A stretch of 42,649 nt of DNA, taken from assembly GCA_910577015.1 (NCBI GenBank), contig CAJTKU010000022.1:1-42649 (forward strand). Direction: 5' to 3'. Below the pieces are notes generated by a model. That model was not told the DNA's origin and ran no database searches. It saw only the letters and a list, made by a program, of their open reading frames with translations. Origin of the DNA: an uncultured Lachnospiraceae bacterium (GTDB taxonomy: Bacteria; Bacillota; Clostridia; Lachnospirales; Lachnospiraceae). Both the position numbers and the translations under genes were made by a program. Shown one piece after another: positions 32,956-41,730 of the stretch (position 1 is its first letter; each line of letters begins with the position of its first letter).

Positions 32956-34332
32956 ATGAGTGAAGAAAAGAAAATCCCTTACAAAATTTATCTGGAAGAA
33001 AGCGAGATGCCGAAAAAGTGGTATAATGTACGGGCTGATATGAAAAATAAACCGGCGCCGCTGCTCAATCCGGGCACATTGCAGCCAATGGGATATGAGG
33101 ATTTACGTCCTGTATTTTGTGATGAGCTGATTAAGCAGGAACTGGATAATGATACGGCCTATATCGATATCCCTCAGGAGATACAGGACTTTTACAAGAT
33201 GTACCGCCCGGCTCCCCTTGTCAGGGCATACTGTCTGGAAAAGGCTTTGGAAACGCCGGCAAAAATTTACTATAAGTTTGAGGGCAATAATACCAGCGGC
33301 AGCCATAAGTTAAATTCTGCCATTGCACAGGCGTATTATGCAAAGAAGCAGGGACTGAAAGGCGTTACTACCGAAACAGGGGCAGGGCAGTGGGGAACGG
33401 CGCTTTCTATGGCATGTGCTTATCTGGGACTTGACTGTAAGGTCTATATGGTGAAAGTTTCCTATGAGCAGAAACCCTTCAGGCGGGAAGTGATGAGGAC
33501 TTACGGTGCAAGCGTTACCCCTTCCCCCTCCGAAACGACGGAAGTGGGCAGAAAAATACTGGCAGAACATCCCGGCACCACAGGCAGCCTTGGCTGTGCT
33601 ATCTCGGAGGCCGTTGAGGTGGCAACCAAGTCAGAAGGTTACCGTTATGTGCTGGGAAGCGTGCTGAACCAGGTACTTCTCCACCAGTCCGTCATTGGAC
33701 TGGAAACCAAAACGGCGTTGGATAAATACGGCATAACGCCGGATATCATTATCGGGTGCGCAGGCGGCGGCTCTAATCTTGGCGGTTTGATTTCCCCCTT
33801 CATGGGAGAAAAACTCCGCGGGGAAAAGGATTATCGCTTTATTGCGGTAGAACCTGCTTCCTGTCCCAGCTTTACCAGAGGAAAATATGCATATGACTTC
33901 TGTGATACAGGAATGGTCTGCCCGCTGGCTAAAATGTATACATTGGGAAGCGGTTTCATTCCTTCTGCAAACCATGCAGGCGGACTGAGGTATCACGGTA
34001 TGAGTTCCATCCTGTCCCAGCTTTACCATGACGGGCTGATGGAAGCGGTATCCGTGGAACAGACCAGCGTATTTGAGGCGGCAGAGCAGTTTGCAAGGAT
34101 AGAAGGCATCCTGCCTGCACCGGAGAGCAGCCATGCCATCCGCGTTGCCATCGACGAGGCATTGAAATGCAAGGAAACCGGAGAGGAGAAAACGATTGTG
34201 TTCGGCCTTACCGGAACGGGGTATTTCGACATGGTGGCATACCAGAAATACAATGACGGTGAAATGTCGGATTACATTCCTACCGACGCGGATTTACAGG
34301 TTGGATTTGACGGACTTCCAAAAGTGGAATAA
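32956..34332 (+). CDS. trpB: TrpB2-type tryptophan synthase beta subunit
   Basis: 458 residues, longer than classical TrpB (~400) and with the TrpB2 N-terminal extension (PYKIYLEESEMPKKWYN). The PLP lysine is K118 in GNNTSGSHKLNSA; the PLP-phosphate loop is GCAGGGSNLGG. The enzyme condenses indole with serine to make tryptophan. TrpB2 enzymes often act without TrpA, and no trpA or other trp genes lie beside it, so it may work on free indole, as a salvage enzyme. A Trp-specific T-box upstream provides feedback control. AGAAAGGAAAG precedes the ATG. Confidence 0.92.
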   Translation: MSEEKKIPYKIYLEESEMPKKWYNVRADMKNKPAPLLNPGTLQPMGYEDLRPVFCDELIKQELDNDTAYIDIPQEIQDFYKMYRPAPLVRAYCLEKALETPAKIYYKFEGNNTSGSHKLNSAIAQAYYAKKQGLKGVTTETGAGQWGTALSMACAYLGLDCKVYMVKVSYEQKPFRREVMRTYGASVTPSPSETTEVGRKILAEHPGTTGSLGCAISEAVEVATKSEGYRYVLGSVLNQVLLHQSVIGLETKTALDKYGITPDIIIGCAGGGSNLGGLISPFMGEKLRGEKDYRFIAVEPASCPSFTRGKYAYDFCDTGMVCPLAKMYTLGSGFIPSANHAGGLRYHGMSSILSQLYHDGLMEAVSVEQTSVFEAAEQFARIEGILPAPESSHAIRVAIDEALKCKETGEEKTIVFGLTGTGYFDMVAYQKYNDGEMSDYIPTDADLQVGFDGLPKVE

Positions 34333-34344
34333 AGCATTGCAAAA

Positions 34345-34381
34345 AGAAAGCGCGAAACAAAATATTGTTTCGCGCTTTTTA
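34345..34381. terminator. bidirectional terminator between trpB2 and tRNA-Leu
   Basis: A 12-bp stem, AAGCGCGAAACA with TGTTTCGCGCTT, A-run on one side and T-run on the other. It can end trpB2 on the plus strand and the tRNA transcript on the minus strand. Confidence 0.85.
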
Positions 34382-34465
34382 TGCGGAAGAAGGGACTTGA
34401 ACCCTCACGTACGTACATACACATGAACCTGAATCATGCCTGTCTGCCAATTCCAGCACTTCCGC
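34382..34465 (-). tRNA. tRNA-Leu (anticodon CAG)
   Basis: Minus-strand 84-base tRNA. Acceptor GCGGAAG/CTTCCGC with discriminator A; D-arm around CTGGAATTGGCAG; anticodon stem CATGA/TCATG with loop TTCAGGT giving anticodon CAG; a long variable arm as in class II tRNAs; T-arm GAGGG-TTCAAGT-CCCTT. CCA is not encoded. It decodes CUG. Its promoter is clear and its terminator is shared with trpB2. Confidence 0.93.
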
Positions 34466-34476
34466 AAGCAAAAATT

Positions 34477-34505
34477 ATTTTACACGTTTTTTTGCTTTCT
34501 GTCAA
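34477..34505 (-). promoter_or_regulatory. promoter for tRNA-Leu
   Basis: Minus strand TTGACA (34500-34505), 17-base spacer, TAAAAT (34477-34482), 12 bases before the tRNA 5' end. Perfect -35 and near-perfect -10. Confidence 0.8.
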
Positions 34506-34535
34506 TCAATAATTTTATTTTTATTAGTTTTATGG

Positions 34536-34582
34536 GAAAAAAATCAGGGAACCCTTTTTTTATTTGTAAGGTTTCCCTGATT
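34536..34582 (-). terminator. terminator of the phage-type tail block
   Basis: On the minus strand AATCAGGGAAACC pairs with GGTTCCCTGATT, followed by TTTTTT. It lies 42 bases after the last gene of the block (stop at 34625) and marks the end of that transcription unit. Confidence 0.8.
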
Positions 34583-34624
34583 GTCTGGCAGAAAGATGGG
34601 TTTATGGCCCATAGTATTACAGTT

Positions 34625-34870
34625 TTATGGCGTGGAAATATCGTCATCGGCAACCGGCTGTATCCAGAAAAGTTTTTCCTGCATTTCTTCTTCCGTGGGT
34701 TCCTGTAAGGAATAATATTCATCCGGCGCTGCCGATTTGTTTAAAAGGCGTATCTGGATTTCCCTTAGTTTGTTCTGTATGGCGTTGCATAGGGAAGCTT
34801 TAAAGCCTGCAGGGGTGCCGTCAGGGTTTAAATCGCTGTGCGGCACAAAAGAAAGAGTCTGTTCTGTCAT
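34625..34870 (-). CDS. small hypothetical protein, last gene of tail block
   Basis: 81 residues, acidic, no membrane segment. AGGAGG precedes the ATG. It contains a helical middle (CNAIQNKLREIQIRLLNK) and a proline/acid-rich tail. No family is recognised; it may be a tail accessory or chaperone. It lies 12 bases after the 108-aa gene, so it is part of the same operon. Confidence 0.6.
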   Translation of the reverse strand: MTEQTLSFVPHSDLNPDGTPAGFKASLCNAIQNKLREIQIRLLNKSAAPDEYYSLQEPTEEEMQEKLFWIQPVADDDISTP

Positions 34871-34882
34871 CGGTAATTCCTC

Positions 34883-35209
34883 CTAGTATTCCAAATACCA
34901 GCTGCTGCCTTCGTCCTGTGTGGGAGGCTCCGTATCCGATACCAGCTGTGTGATGGTGGACAGGGCGGCAATGCCGGTATTGTAAATTTCTTCTTCCAGA
35001 TAGTTTAAGTATTTGGTGTCAATGATATATGGCGCAAGGATGGCCTGGTTTGCCGTAAGCAGCGTGTGCGCTGATTTGATGTCGCCCTGTTTCATGAATG
35101 CGTTGTATTGATTTACTAAGTCGATTACGGCATCGTCCACATCCCGGCGTGTGCCGGCGGCAATGCATTCACCGGGATAGCGGCTGCCGAAGGTTCTCTG
35201 ATAATTCAT
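34883..35209 (-). CDS. small hypothetical phage-type protein
   Basis: 108 residues, mostly helical and soluble. N-terminal NYQRTFGSRYPGECI, then two helices (DAVIDLVNQYNAFMKQGD and the YLEEEIYNTGIAALSTI region), and an acidic tail ending WYLEY. AAAGAAAGG precedes the ATG. Small helical proteins of this size are common beside baseplate genes of Gram-positive phages. No catalytic motif is visible and no specific function can be given. Confidence 0.6.
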   Translation of the reverse strand: MNYQRTFGSRYPGECIAAGTRRDVDDAVIDLVNQYNAFMKQGDIKSAHTLLTANQAILAPYIIDTKYLNYLEEEIYNTGIAALSTITQLVSDTEPPTQDEGSSWYLEY

Positions 35210-35223
35210 ACGTTTTCCTTTCT

Positions 35224-36819
35224 TTAATTGATATATAATGGATAGAATCTGTGCAGGGTAACGGTGGAAGTCATTCCGCCCAAGTCATGGGATATGGATT
35301 TTACAATATATTCATGGCTTTTTGTTTCCTGCTGTTTTTGGTAAGAAACCTTTACGTTAACGTCCAGAAAAGGCATCATTTTTGTGGTAAGGGTGACAGT
35401 ATCGTTTATAGTGGAAGACTGTTTATTGTAATAAACCGCATTTGCCATGGCGGTGGTATCCGACATGATATTGTCGAAGGCATCCCCCGATTTGGTATCC
35501 AGCACGACGCCTATTTTCTGTATGGCAAACGGGCTGTCCTCCTCCACGCGAAAGGTCACTGTTTCACAGTTGTATTTCTGTGAAAAATATTCTTTTGTAT
35601 AGACTTCATCTTCGGCATTATTAGTCAGTACGCAAAGGGCATGGGGCTGGTACTGTCCCAGATAATAAGCGGCATAAGCGCCCTTGTCATATACGATTTT
35701 GACGCAGCAGAGGGTATTTGCCGGAATGGTTCCGGCAGAAATGGCTTCTGTTGTGTATTCTTTCCGGAGGGGAATGGGGGGAAGTGCGCCGATGGACAGT
35801 TCCATGGAAGCGGTGTTTGTCTGAGGCGCTTTGAAGGCGATGATATCCCCGTATGCATACGAGGTGTAGTCCGCAAGGGTAATCTGATACCGGTTTCCTG
35901 ATACTGTGCAGGATTGGGCATATCTGTCCACTTCATAAGTTTTCCCAAAGACTTCCGTGACATTTTTGACGGCAGTGACATCATAATCGGTATTTTCCGA
36001 GTTTTCTGCCAGAAGAACCTGCTGCAGATAATCATTGTCCAGGACAATGGAATCGTTGTCGCAGGAAGGAATCATATGAAAGCAGAAATTGTTGTAGATA
36101 TCAAAGTACATTTCACAGTTCGGATATAAATCCCTGATGTCCGTCAGGATTTCACTGACATAACATCCACATTGATAAGTAAGGTCGTGGGGAATCCGGT
36201 TCCAAAGGGGATTGTCCGCCCTGTACGCTTCATAATCAGGATTGTAAATATCCATTCCATAAAACTCTCCGATATCCTGAAGGATGTGGTTCTTTACCCC
36301 GGCGTCTGCAAGCACTCCGAGCGCCGCCTGCCTTATGGTGGTTTTGTTGCCATTGCCATCAGAAACAGGGATAAGAATGGTGGGGGTTCCCCCCACCTGC
36401 CCGTTTCTTGTGCCGTCCAGTTTTGCAAACCAGTCGGACAAGTCCATGGTCAGCGTATTGGTAACGGCGTCATAGGAAGTGTTTGTGCCGGTAATCGTAT
36501 ACCGTCCGCATTCGTACCAGATATATTCCTCCTGCCTGATGTGGTAAATCCCAATCTGGAACTGCAAATCATAGCCGAGCAGGTTTTCTATTTTCTGTTC
36601 CATCCGCAAAAAAGCCCCGGGCTGTGTGTCCGGCTGCATGGTGAGGGAAAGGGTTCTTCTTACGTCAGACGTAGAGTCCACGCTGTAATTGCCGGTATCG
36701 GTGATTCCGGTCAGTGTATCCATCACCTTGTCGTCTTTTAACAGATAGATTCTGTATTTGTAATGCAAATCGGACTGGAGCAGGGTGGTTTTGTCTGCAT
36801 TTGTAATGTTATATTTCAT
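35224..36819 (-). CDS. phage tail/baseplate-type structural protein (DUF5048-like)
   Basis: 531 residues. The sequence is beta-rich with repeated T/N/D strands and no signal peptide. The opening (KYNITNADKTTLLQSDLHYK) and the LTMQPDTQPGAFLRMEQKIE and WFAKLDGTRNGQ stretches, and the ending KSISHDLGGMTSTVTLHRF, resemble clostridial phage tail proteins of the DUF5048 kind, which look like baseplate hub or Tal-type proteins without the lytic domain. My family assignment is from memory and moderate. The gene is preceded by AAAGGAATG. It is the largest protein of the block and lies between two smaller structural genes. Confidence 0.6.
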   Translation of the reverse strand: MKYNITNADKTTLLQSDLHYKYRIYLLKDDKVMDTLTGITDTGNYSVDSTSDVRRTLSLTMQPDTQPGAFLRMEQKIENLLGYDLQFQIGIYHIRQEEYIWYECGRYTITGTNTSYDAVTNTLTMDLSDWFAKLDGTRNGQVGGTPTILIPVSDGNGNKTTIRQAALGVLADAGVKNHILQDIGEFYGMDIYNPDYEAYRADNPLWNRIPHDLTYQCGCYVSEILTDIRDLYPNCEMYFDIYNNFCFHMIPSCDNDSIVLDNDYLQQVLLAENSENTDYDVTAVKNVTEVFGKTYEVDRYAQSCTVSGNRYQITLADYTSYAYGDIIAFKAPQTNTASMELSIGALPPIPLRKEYTTEAISAGTIPANTLCCVKIVYDKGAYAAYYLGQYQPHALCVLTNNAEDEVYTKEYFSQKYNCETVTFRVEEDSPFAIQKIGVVLDTKSGDAFDNIMSDTTAMANAVYYNKQSSTINDTVTLTTKMMPFLDVNVKVSYQKQQETKSHEYIVKSISHDLGGMTSTVTLHRFYPLYIN

Positions 36820-36834
36820 CTTCTTTCATTCCTT

Positions 36835-37743
36835 TCACGATGTCCACCACTTTGCGTCCACATCGGACAGACCGTTTTCAAAGAGCGACTGCATATCCTC
36901 CACATCTCCGACTTCCGCCCATTCAAAGTTGATGCTTCTCAAATCCTGATGTCCGTTCATGGAATCGGTGGGAGCCCCTGTCACTTTTATCATCCAGATT
37001 CGTCCGTCATGGATTTTCAGGATAAGGGGCTTTTTGTTGACCAGCCTGTTTTTCAGGCTGCTTCTGTAACGCAGTCCGTCGTCCGGCCTGACTTCGCCCG
37101 TGACTTCATCCATGCGGATAAAGCTTCCGGTGACAGAGCCGCTTTCGTAATTGATATCCGAATTGGATACCACCGATGCATATTTGCTGTTCAAAAGCCG
37201 GATAACCTGATTTGCCATGTTTTTGCTGGTATCGCAGCCGTCTACATCATAAATGGTCCCGAACAGGCAGTCTTTGTCCGCAATATAGTAACCGTCAAAT
37301 TCGGAATATACATTGTCAAGGATAAAGGAGTTTTCAATTCCGTTGGTATAGGAAGATACGCAGTACTGATACTCTGTTTTGCTGCGGGCGTACTTATCCG
37401 TAAAGGAGATGTCAAAATCAGCAACCGTATGAATTTCTTTTGCATAAATGATGACCCAGTGCGTGCTTCCGACTTCCCTTCTTTTAATGACGACATAGTC
37501 CGTGTTACGCAGGGAAAATCCTGTGTTGCCGGCATCAAAATTTGCGTCAAACGTGGCATTGATTTTTGTGTTGTAATCCCATTCGTCAGATATATCGCCG
37601 ACTTCCATGGCCGCGTCGGATGTCAGTACCAGATGGTTATAGGTACCGTCGGATAACTGAACTTCGGTGACTTTTTTCGTATCTACGGCGGGGGGATAGG
37701 AAGCGTTCTCCCCGCCGTGAAAAGTGTTTCCTAAAAATATCAT
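36835..37743 (-). CDS. phage-type tail/baseplate protein
   Basis: 302 residues, acidic and beta-rich, no signal or membrane segment. The block VIKRREVGSTHWVIIYAKE followed by KTEYQYCVSSYTNGIE resembles a fibronectin-III/Ig-like beta sandwich. A second domain contains DGRIWMIKVTGAPTDS and INFEWAEVGD, a pattern that recurs in distal baseplate proteins of Firmicute siphophages. It lies 15 bases upstream of the 531-aa gene and shares its style. Exact role unknown. Confidence 0.6.
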   Translation of the reverse strand: MIFLGNTFHGGENASYPPAVDTKKVTEVQLSDGTYNHLVLTSDAAMEVGDISDEWDYNTKINATFDANFDAGNTGFSLRNTDYVVIKRREVGSTHWVIIYAKEIHTVADFDISFTDKYARSKTEYQYCVSSYTNGIENSFILDNVYSEFDGYYIADKDCLFGTIYDVDGCDTSKNMANQVIRLLNSKYASVVSNSDINYESGSVTGSFIRMDEVTGEVRPDDGLRYRSSLKNRLVNKKPLILKIHDGRIWMIKVTGAPTDSMNGHQDLRSINFEWAEVGDVEDMQSLFENGLSDVDAKWWTS

Positions 37744-37781
37744 GATTTCCTCTCATTCTGCCGCTGTGGCGGCGCAAGCAG

Positions 37782-38876
37782 TCAGTGAAATTTGTAATAA
37801 GTCCGCAGGCTGTAAGCAGAATTTATCCGCTTTACTTCAAAAATGACAAAGTTGTCATCATCATAGCCGGGATTTATGATTTCCAAAAGTTTTCCGCTTC
37901 CGGTAACCAGAAAATCCTCGTCGTCGGTGGAAATCCTTGGCTTGGGGAGGGGACTGTAAATAACGCAGTTATCTGTAGCAAATTCACAGTAGTACAGGCC
38001 GCATATGTGTACTATGCGCAACGTGAAAGCGTCGTTTTCCGCCCGCCAGAATACGCCCAGAGGCAGTTTTTTTGCTTCGATAAACAGGGAAAAATCCCCG
38101 TCAAGGGAAAACCCCTCGTTGTATGTTACCGCATTGTCATACATTGTCACTGCGCCGTCACTAAAAAAATAATTGTCGTTTTGCAGCTTGTAACCGATAG
38201 ATTTGATATTGGTCTTGATGGCAACGCTTCCGTGCCGGCTGTCATTTTCCAAAACCAAAACGGCGTTTGTGGGAACCACATTGTAATCAACCGTTATCCG
38301 TTGGTATCCGGTGTCAAGCTGGAAGCCATGCATGGTTTCTCCGATGGCACGGTAATGGTAGGCACAGTGGTTTTGCAGGCCGTTAAACGTATAATTCATA
38401 TCTTCGCCTGCAAAGAAAATGCGGGAGCTGTTCTGCATGTTGTAATCGGCGTCATACAGAAAAAACTGGTATGATTTCAAAGGCTCCCCCTCCTCCTGAA
38501 CATAGGTAAGGGGAAGGGTAATGCTGGCCTTTTTGCAGACAGCGGGCGCATTATCTATGGTAAATACAGGCTGGCTGAAACAGTAGAACAGTGTGCTTTC
38601 TGATAAACCGCTCTTGTTTTCATCCGCATCAAATACCTGTACCATTGCAATATAGCATTTTCCCGTCTGCAAAGTGCCGGCGGGAACGGTGTGCAGCAGT
38701 TTCATGGTGAGCTGCGTACTGTCATATACGGTTTCATAGGTTTGGGCATCCATAATCACCGCCCGGTTTTTAACAGCCTGGTTGTCCGTGTATGTAAACC
38801 GGATATCATACGGACCGGAAGGGTCCATCACGCCGATTGCGATGATGGAAGGGGTAGCCAGTGTTTTGAGTGGCAT
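37782..38876 (-). CDS. phage-type structural protein with fibronectin-like domains
   Basis: 364 residues. CAAAGGAGG precedes the ATG. The N-terminal ~200 residues hold two fibronectin-like segments (YDIRFTYTDNQAV..., then LPLTYVQEEGEPLKSYQFFL), separated by short linkers. The C-terminal ~150 have the strand-rich look of a lectin/concanavalin-type jelly roll (SLDGDFSLFIEAKKLP, FTLRIVHICGLYYCEF). Such carbohydrate-binding-like modules are used in tail adhesins. No enzyme motif is visible. The gene lies 56 bases after the first fibre gene. Confidence 0.6.
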   Translation of the reverse strand: MPLKTLATPSIIAIGVMDPSGPYDIRFTYTDNQAVKNRAVIMDAQTYETVYDSTQLTMKLLHTVPAGTLQTGKCYIAMVQVFDADENKSGLSESTLFYCFSQPVFTIDNAPAVCKKASITLPLTYVQEEGEPLKSYQFFLYDADYNMQNSSRIFFAGEDMNYTFNGLQNHCAYHYRAIGETMHGFQLDTGYQRITVDYNVVPTNAVLVLENDSRHGSVAIKTNIKSIGYKLQNDNYFFSDGAVTMYDNAVTYNEGFSLDGDFSLFIEAKKLPLGVFWRAENDAFTLRIVHICGLYYCEFATDNCVIYSPLPKPRISTDDEDFLVTGSGKLLEIINPGYDDDNFVIFEVKRINSAYSLRTYYKFH

Positions 38877-38932
38877 GGTAAAACCTCCTTTGTGGGTTAC
38901 TTTATTGATGATTTTTGGGATTAATGGTGCAT

Positions 38933-40168
38933 TTAATAGCCTATTACTATCATGTCATATCCTGTCCAAGGACCGACATTTAAATCTTGTCCACCATTAA
39001 TTCTTATTGAAGATAATGTTACAGCCGAGGTAGTCACAGATATTGGTGTTAATATTACGCCTCTTCCATCGCCACCAACATTTGGTGTGCTCTTAAAACT
39101 TGTAATGGCAGCAAAGGATTCCAGCCCCATGTCGGATATATCTATATTCAAATTAGTTCCATATGTTCTTACACTGGCAGCATAATGCTTTGTTTTTAAC
39201 TCTAAGTTGCTTAAACTATCCAATTTTTTTGTTACTGCATCAGCACCTCCTTCCGGGATGTATGTGATGTACGCTCCGTCAGATTGTACAGAAAAAGAAC
39301 AATTCCCTAAATTACTGTTTAATGCAGAGTAAGCATCTGCAAGCGCCTTTTGGCTGGCGCCCATGCCGTCGGCAGCGGCTCCGTTTTCCAATGCATTTTC
39401 GTAAGCATCAGACAGTTTTACATGCCCCGATACACTGGCGGACGCGTGGGTGGAAAGGTGGCTTATAAAAGAAGATATGGACTTTGCAATCTTGCCCATG
39501 GCTGTTTTTAGCTTTTCTCCCGGGGTAATGCCGGTTAAGCCGGAAGCTTCTGAAAAGGACACGGTTGTTTCGCCTGCATCGTCGTTTTTCCCTAACTTGT
39601 TTTCAAAGGAAAGCCGTTCCGATGCCGTGATATGTATGGTGTCATTGCGTACATGGCTGTCAAGCTCCGCCGCGTCGGCCTTGCTCCCGATTGCCTCTTC
39701 AAGGGCGTCTGAAACGCCGGGGTTGTTCTGCAGGGCGTTTGCTATTTTGCCCAATGTGTCAAGCGTGGAGGGCGCGCCGTTAATCAGGTCCGCAATCTTT
39801 TGGTCTGTGTAGGCGTTGGAATTGGCATATGCAGAGTCTATGAATGTCTGCTGCAAGGTGGACACAGGTTTGCTCATGTCGCTGGTATTGTCCACATTGG
39901 ACAGGCCAACCTGTGATTTTGTGACGGAATGCGGGTTTGTCGTGGAAGTTGTGTGGAGGGCGAGACTGTCAGAAACAGCCTTGCCAAGCGCCCCGTCATA
40001 AACCGTGTTTTCCGTTGTGCCGAAGGGTAAATGTTCATTGATATATTTATCTAAGTTTGCGAGGGAGATTTTTTGTGTGATGATGCCGTTTTCAACAATG
40101 AATACGTCATCGCCTTTCACAACCGCTGTCTCCGGCAGCTCGTTGATTTTTATCTGTCCGTTAGCCAT
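38933..40168 (-). CDS. phage tail fibre, paralogue 1
   Basis: 411 residues. The N-terminal ~280 are nearly identical to paralogue 2 (40192-41412): an anchor region (GQIKINELPETAVVKGDD), then the tail-fibre repeat NPHSVTKSQVGLSNVDNTSD, then a helical shaft (STLQQTFIDSAYANSNAYTD; TLGKIANALQNNPGVSDALE). The C-terminal ~120 residues are different, beginning NSNLGNCSFSVQSDG and ending GPWTGYDMIVIGY, and should be the receptor-binding tip. AAGGAG precedes the ATG. Only 23 bases separate it from paralogue 2. Confidence 0.75.
   Translation of the reverse strand: MANGQIKINELPETAVVKGDDVFIVENGIITQKISLANLDKYINEHLPFGTTENTVYDGALGKAVSDSLALHTTSTTNPHSVTKSQVGLSNVDNTSDMSKPVSTLQQTFIDSAYANSNAYTDQKIADLINGAPSTLDTLGKIANALQNNPGVSDALEEAIGSKADAAELDSHVRNDTIHITASERLSFENKLGKNDDAGETTVSFSEASGLTGITPGEKLKTAMGKIAKSISSFISHLSTHASASVSGHVKLSDAYENALENGAAADGMGASQKALADAYSALNSNLGNCSFSVQSDGAYITYIPEGGADAVTKKLDSLSNLELKTKHYAASVRTYGTNLNIDISDMGLESFAAITSFKSTPNVGGDGRGVILTPISVTTSAVTLSSIRINGGQDLNVGPWTGYDMIVIGY
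39327..40168 (-). repeat. duplicated fibre anchor/shaft sequence (copy 1; copy 2 at 40571-41412)
   Basis: Long direct repeat with a constant offset of 1244 bases. The part nearest the starts (39557-40168 against 40801-41412) has about five differences by eye; the inner part diverges more. It spans the anchor and shaft of both fibre genes, so homologous recombination could delete or swap the tips. Confidence 0.85.
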
Positions 40169-40191
40169 TTTTTTATTTTCTCCTTAGTATT

Positions 40192-41412
40192 TTATTTATG
40201 TATCCCCAAAGCATAAAAATATCCGCCGAACGCGCCCGTGGGATAATATACGATGACATTATTACCACGGATTTTACACGAAACAGATATCCATTCTCCA
40301 TTACCGCCAGAGTTTGCATAAACTTTTTGGGCAATTGGATACCATGTATAGTCGTTAATGCTTCCGGGACCTGTAAAGGGAAATGTGGTTTCTGCAACCC
40401 CGCCAACAATGGTGCCGGTATTTAGAACGCCACTTCCTAAAGTAACAACACCCCCCCTCTTAAAAGGGGTTACTGTATCTGCACCTGCCTTTCTGTATCC
40501 GGGATTTCCTTCAGCATCCATACCAAAGGTAAGGCCTCCCAAGCTATCAGAGAATTGGCTGTTTAACGCAGAGTAAGCATCTGCAAGCGCTTTTTGGCTG
40601 GCGCCCATTCCGTCGGCAGCGGCTCCGTTTTCCAATGCATTTTCGTAAGCGTCAGATAGCTTTACATGCCCCGATAATTCATCGGATGCATGGGTAAAAA
40701 GGTGGTTTATGAATGCGGATATAGCTTTGGCAACCTTGCCCATGGCTGTTTTCATTTTTTCACCTGAAGTAATGCCGGTTAAATCGGAAGCTTCTGAAAA
40801 GGACACGGTTGTTTCGCCTGCATCGTCGTTTTTCCCTAACTTGTTTTCAAAGGAAAGCCGTTCCGATGCCGTGATATGTATGGTGTCATTGCGTACATGG
40901 CTGTCAAGCTCCGCCGCGTCGGCCTTGCTCCCGATTGCCTCTTCAAGGGCGTCTGAAACGCCGGGGTTGTTCTGCAGGGCGTTTGCTATTTTGCCCAATG
41001 TGTCAAGCGTGGAGGGCGCGCCGTTAATCAGGTCCGCAATCTTTTGGTCTGTGTAGGCGTTGGAATTGGCATATGCAGAGTCTATGAATGTCTGCTGCAA
41101 GGTGGACACAGGTTTGCTCATGTCGCTGGTATTGTCCACATTGGACAGGCCAACCTGTGATTTTGTGACGGAATGCGGGTTTGTCGTGGAAGTTGTGTGG
41201 AGGGCGAGACTGTCAGAAACAGCCTTGCCAAGCGCCCCGTCATAAACCGTGTTTTCCGTTGTGCCGAAGGGTAAATGTTCATTGATATATTTATCTAAGT
41301 TTGCGAGGGAGATTTTTTGTGTGATGACGCCGTTTTCAACAATGAATGCGTCGTCGCCTTTCACAACCGCTGTCTCCGGCAGCTCGTTGATTTTTATCTG
41401 TCCGTTTGCCAT
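40192..41412 (-). CDS. phage tail fibre, paralogue 2
   Basis: 406 residues. Same anchor and shaft as paralogue 1 (only a few base differences over 612 aligned positions), but the tip is distinct: LGGLTFGMDAEGNPGYRKAG, then ADTVTPFKRGG, ending in GGYFYALGIHK. The GG-TFG-DA-G-GY-KAGADTVTPF linker recurs in the short fibre gene at 41731-42372, so tips are assembled from exchangeable modules. AAAGGAAG precedes the ATG. Confidence 0.75.
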   Translation of the reverse strand: MANGQIKINELPETAVVKGDDAFIVENGVITQKISLANLDKYINEHLPFGTTENTVYDGALGKAVSDSLALHTTSTTNPHSVTKSQVGLSNVDNTSDMSKPVSTLQQTFIDSAYANSNAYTDQKIADLINGAPSTLDTLGKIANALQNNPGVSDALEEAIGSKADAAELDSHVRNDTIHITASERLSFENKLGKNDDAGETTVSFSEASDLTGITSGEKMKTAMGKVAKAISAFINHLFTHASDELSGHVKLSDAYENALENGAAADGMGASQKALADAYSALNSQFSDSLGGLTFGMDAEGNPGYRKAGADTVTPFKRGGVVTLGSGVLNTGTIVGGVAETTFPFTGPGSINDYTWYPIAQKVYANSGGNGEWISVSCKIRGNNVIVYYPTGAFGGYFYALGIHK

Positions 41413-41434
41413 TTTTTTATTTCTTCCTTTGTAT

Positions 41435-41707
41435 TTATTTTTGAGTTCCTCTTATGGCGCTGATATACATGTCCTTCAGGTTTTTATTTCCGCCGGGGAT
41501 GGTAACCCAGACGCTTTGTGCAAGCTTTAAGGGTATGCCGAGTCCGTTTGGAACAGTGTATAAATGGCCTTCCCGCACAATCCGGTAAGTGCCGTCATCG
41601 TTAACGCCGTAGACGACGGATGGAAAGGTTTTGTCGTAGTAGATGGTGGAAAGCTTGTCTGACAATATTTTTTCAATGGATGTCAGAAGCGTCTGGTTCA
41701 AGTTCAT
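41435..41707 (-). CDS. small OB-fold-like tail protein
   Basis: 90 residues. GGAGG precedes the ATG. After a helical start (LNQTLLTSIEKILSDKLS), the body reads as alternating strands: GVNDDGTYRIVREGHLYTVP, then KLAQSVWVTIPGGNKNLKDM. This resembles the OB-like fold of small clostridial baseplate or spike proteins that sit between fibre genes; the inference rests on the DGTY...VPN...VWVTIPGG spacing. It ends 23 bases before fibre paralogue 2. No enzyme motif. Confidence 0.55.
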   Translation of the reverse strand: MNLNQTLLTSIEKILSDKLSTIYYDKTFPSVVYGVNDDGTYRIVREGHLYTVPNGLGIPLKLAQSVWVTIPGGNKNLKDMYISAIRGTQK

Positions 41708-41730
41708 AACTATGTCCTCCGTAGCTTTTC

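Noticed and set aside
34382..34465. tRNA-Leu as the attachment site of a prophage
   Set aside because: The tail block lies on the 5' side of the tRNA with its own promoter region intact, no duplicated tRNA 3' end was seen, and no integrase is in the window.
36172..37656. Long plus-strand frames opposite the tail genes (189 and 297 aa)
   Set aside because: They are shadows of the minus-strand structural genes, which have good ribosome binding sites and tight operon spacing.
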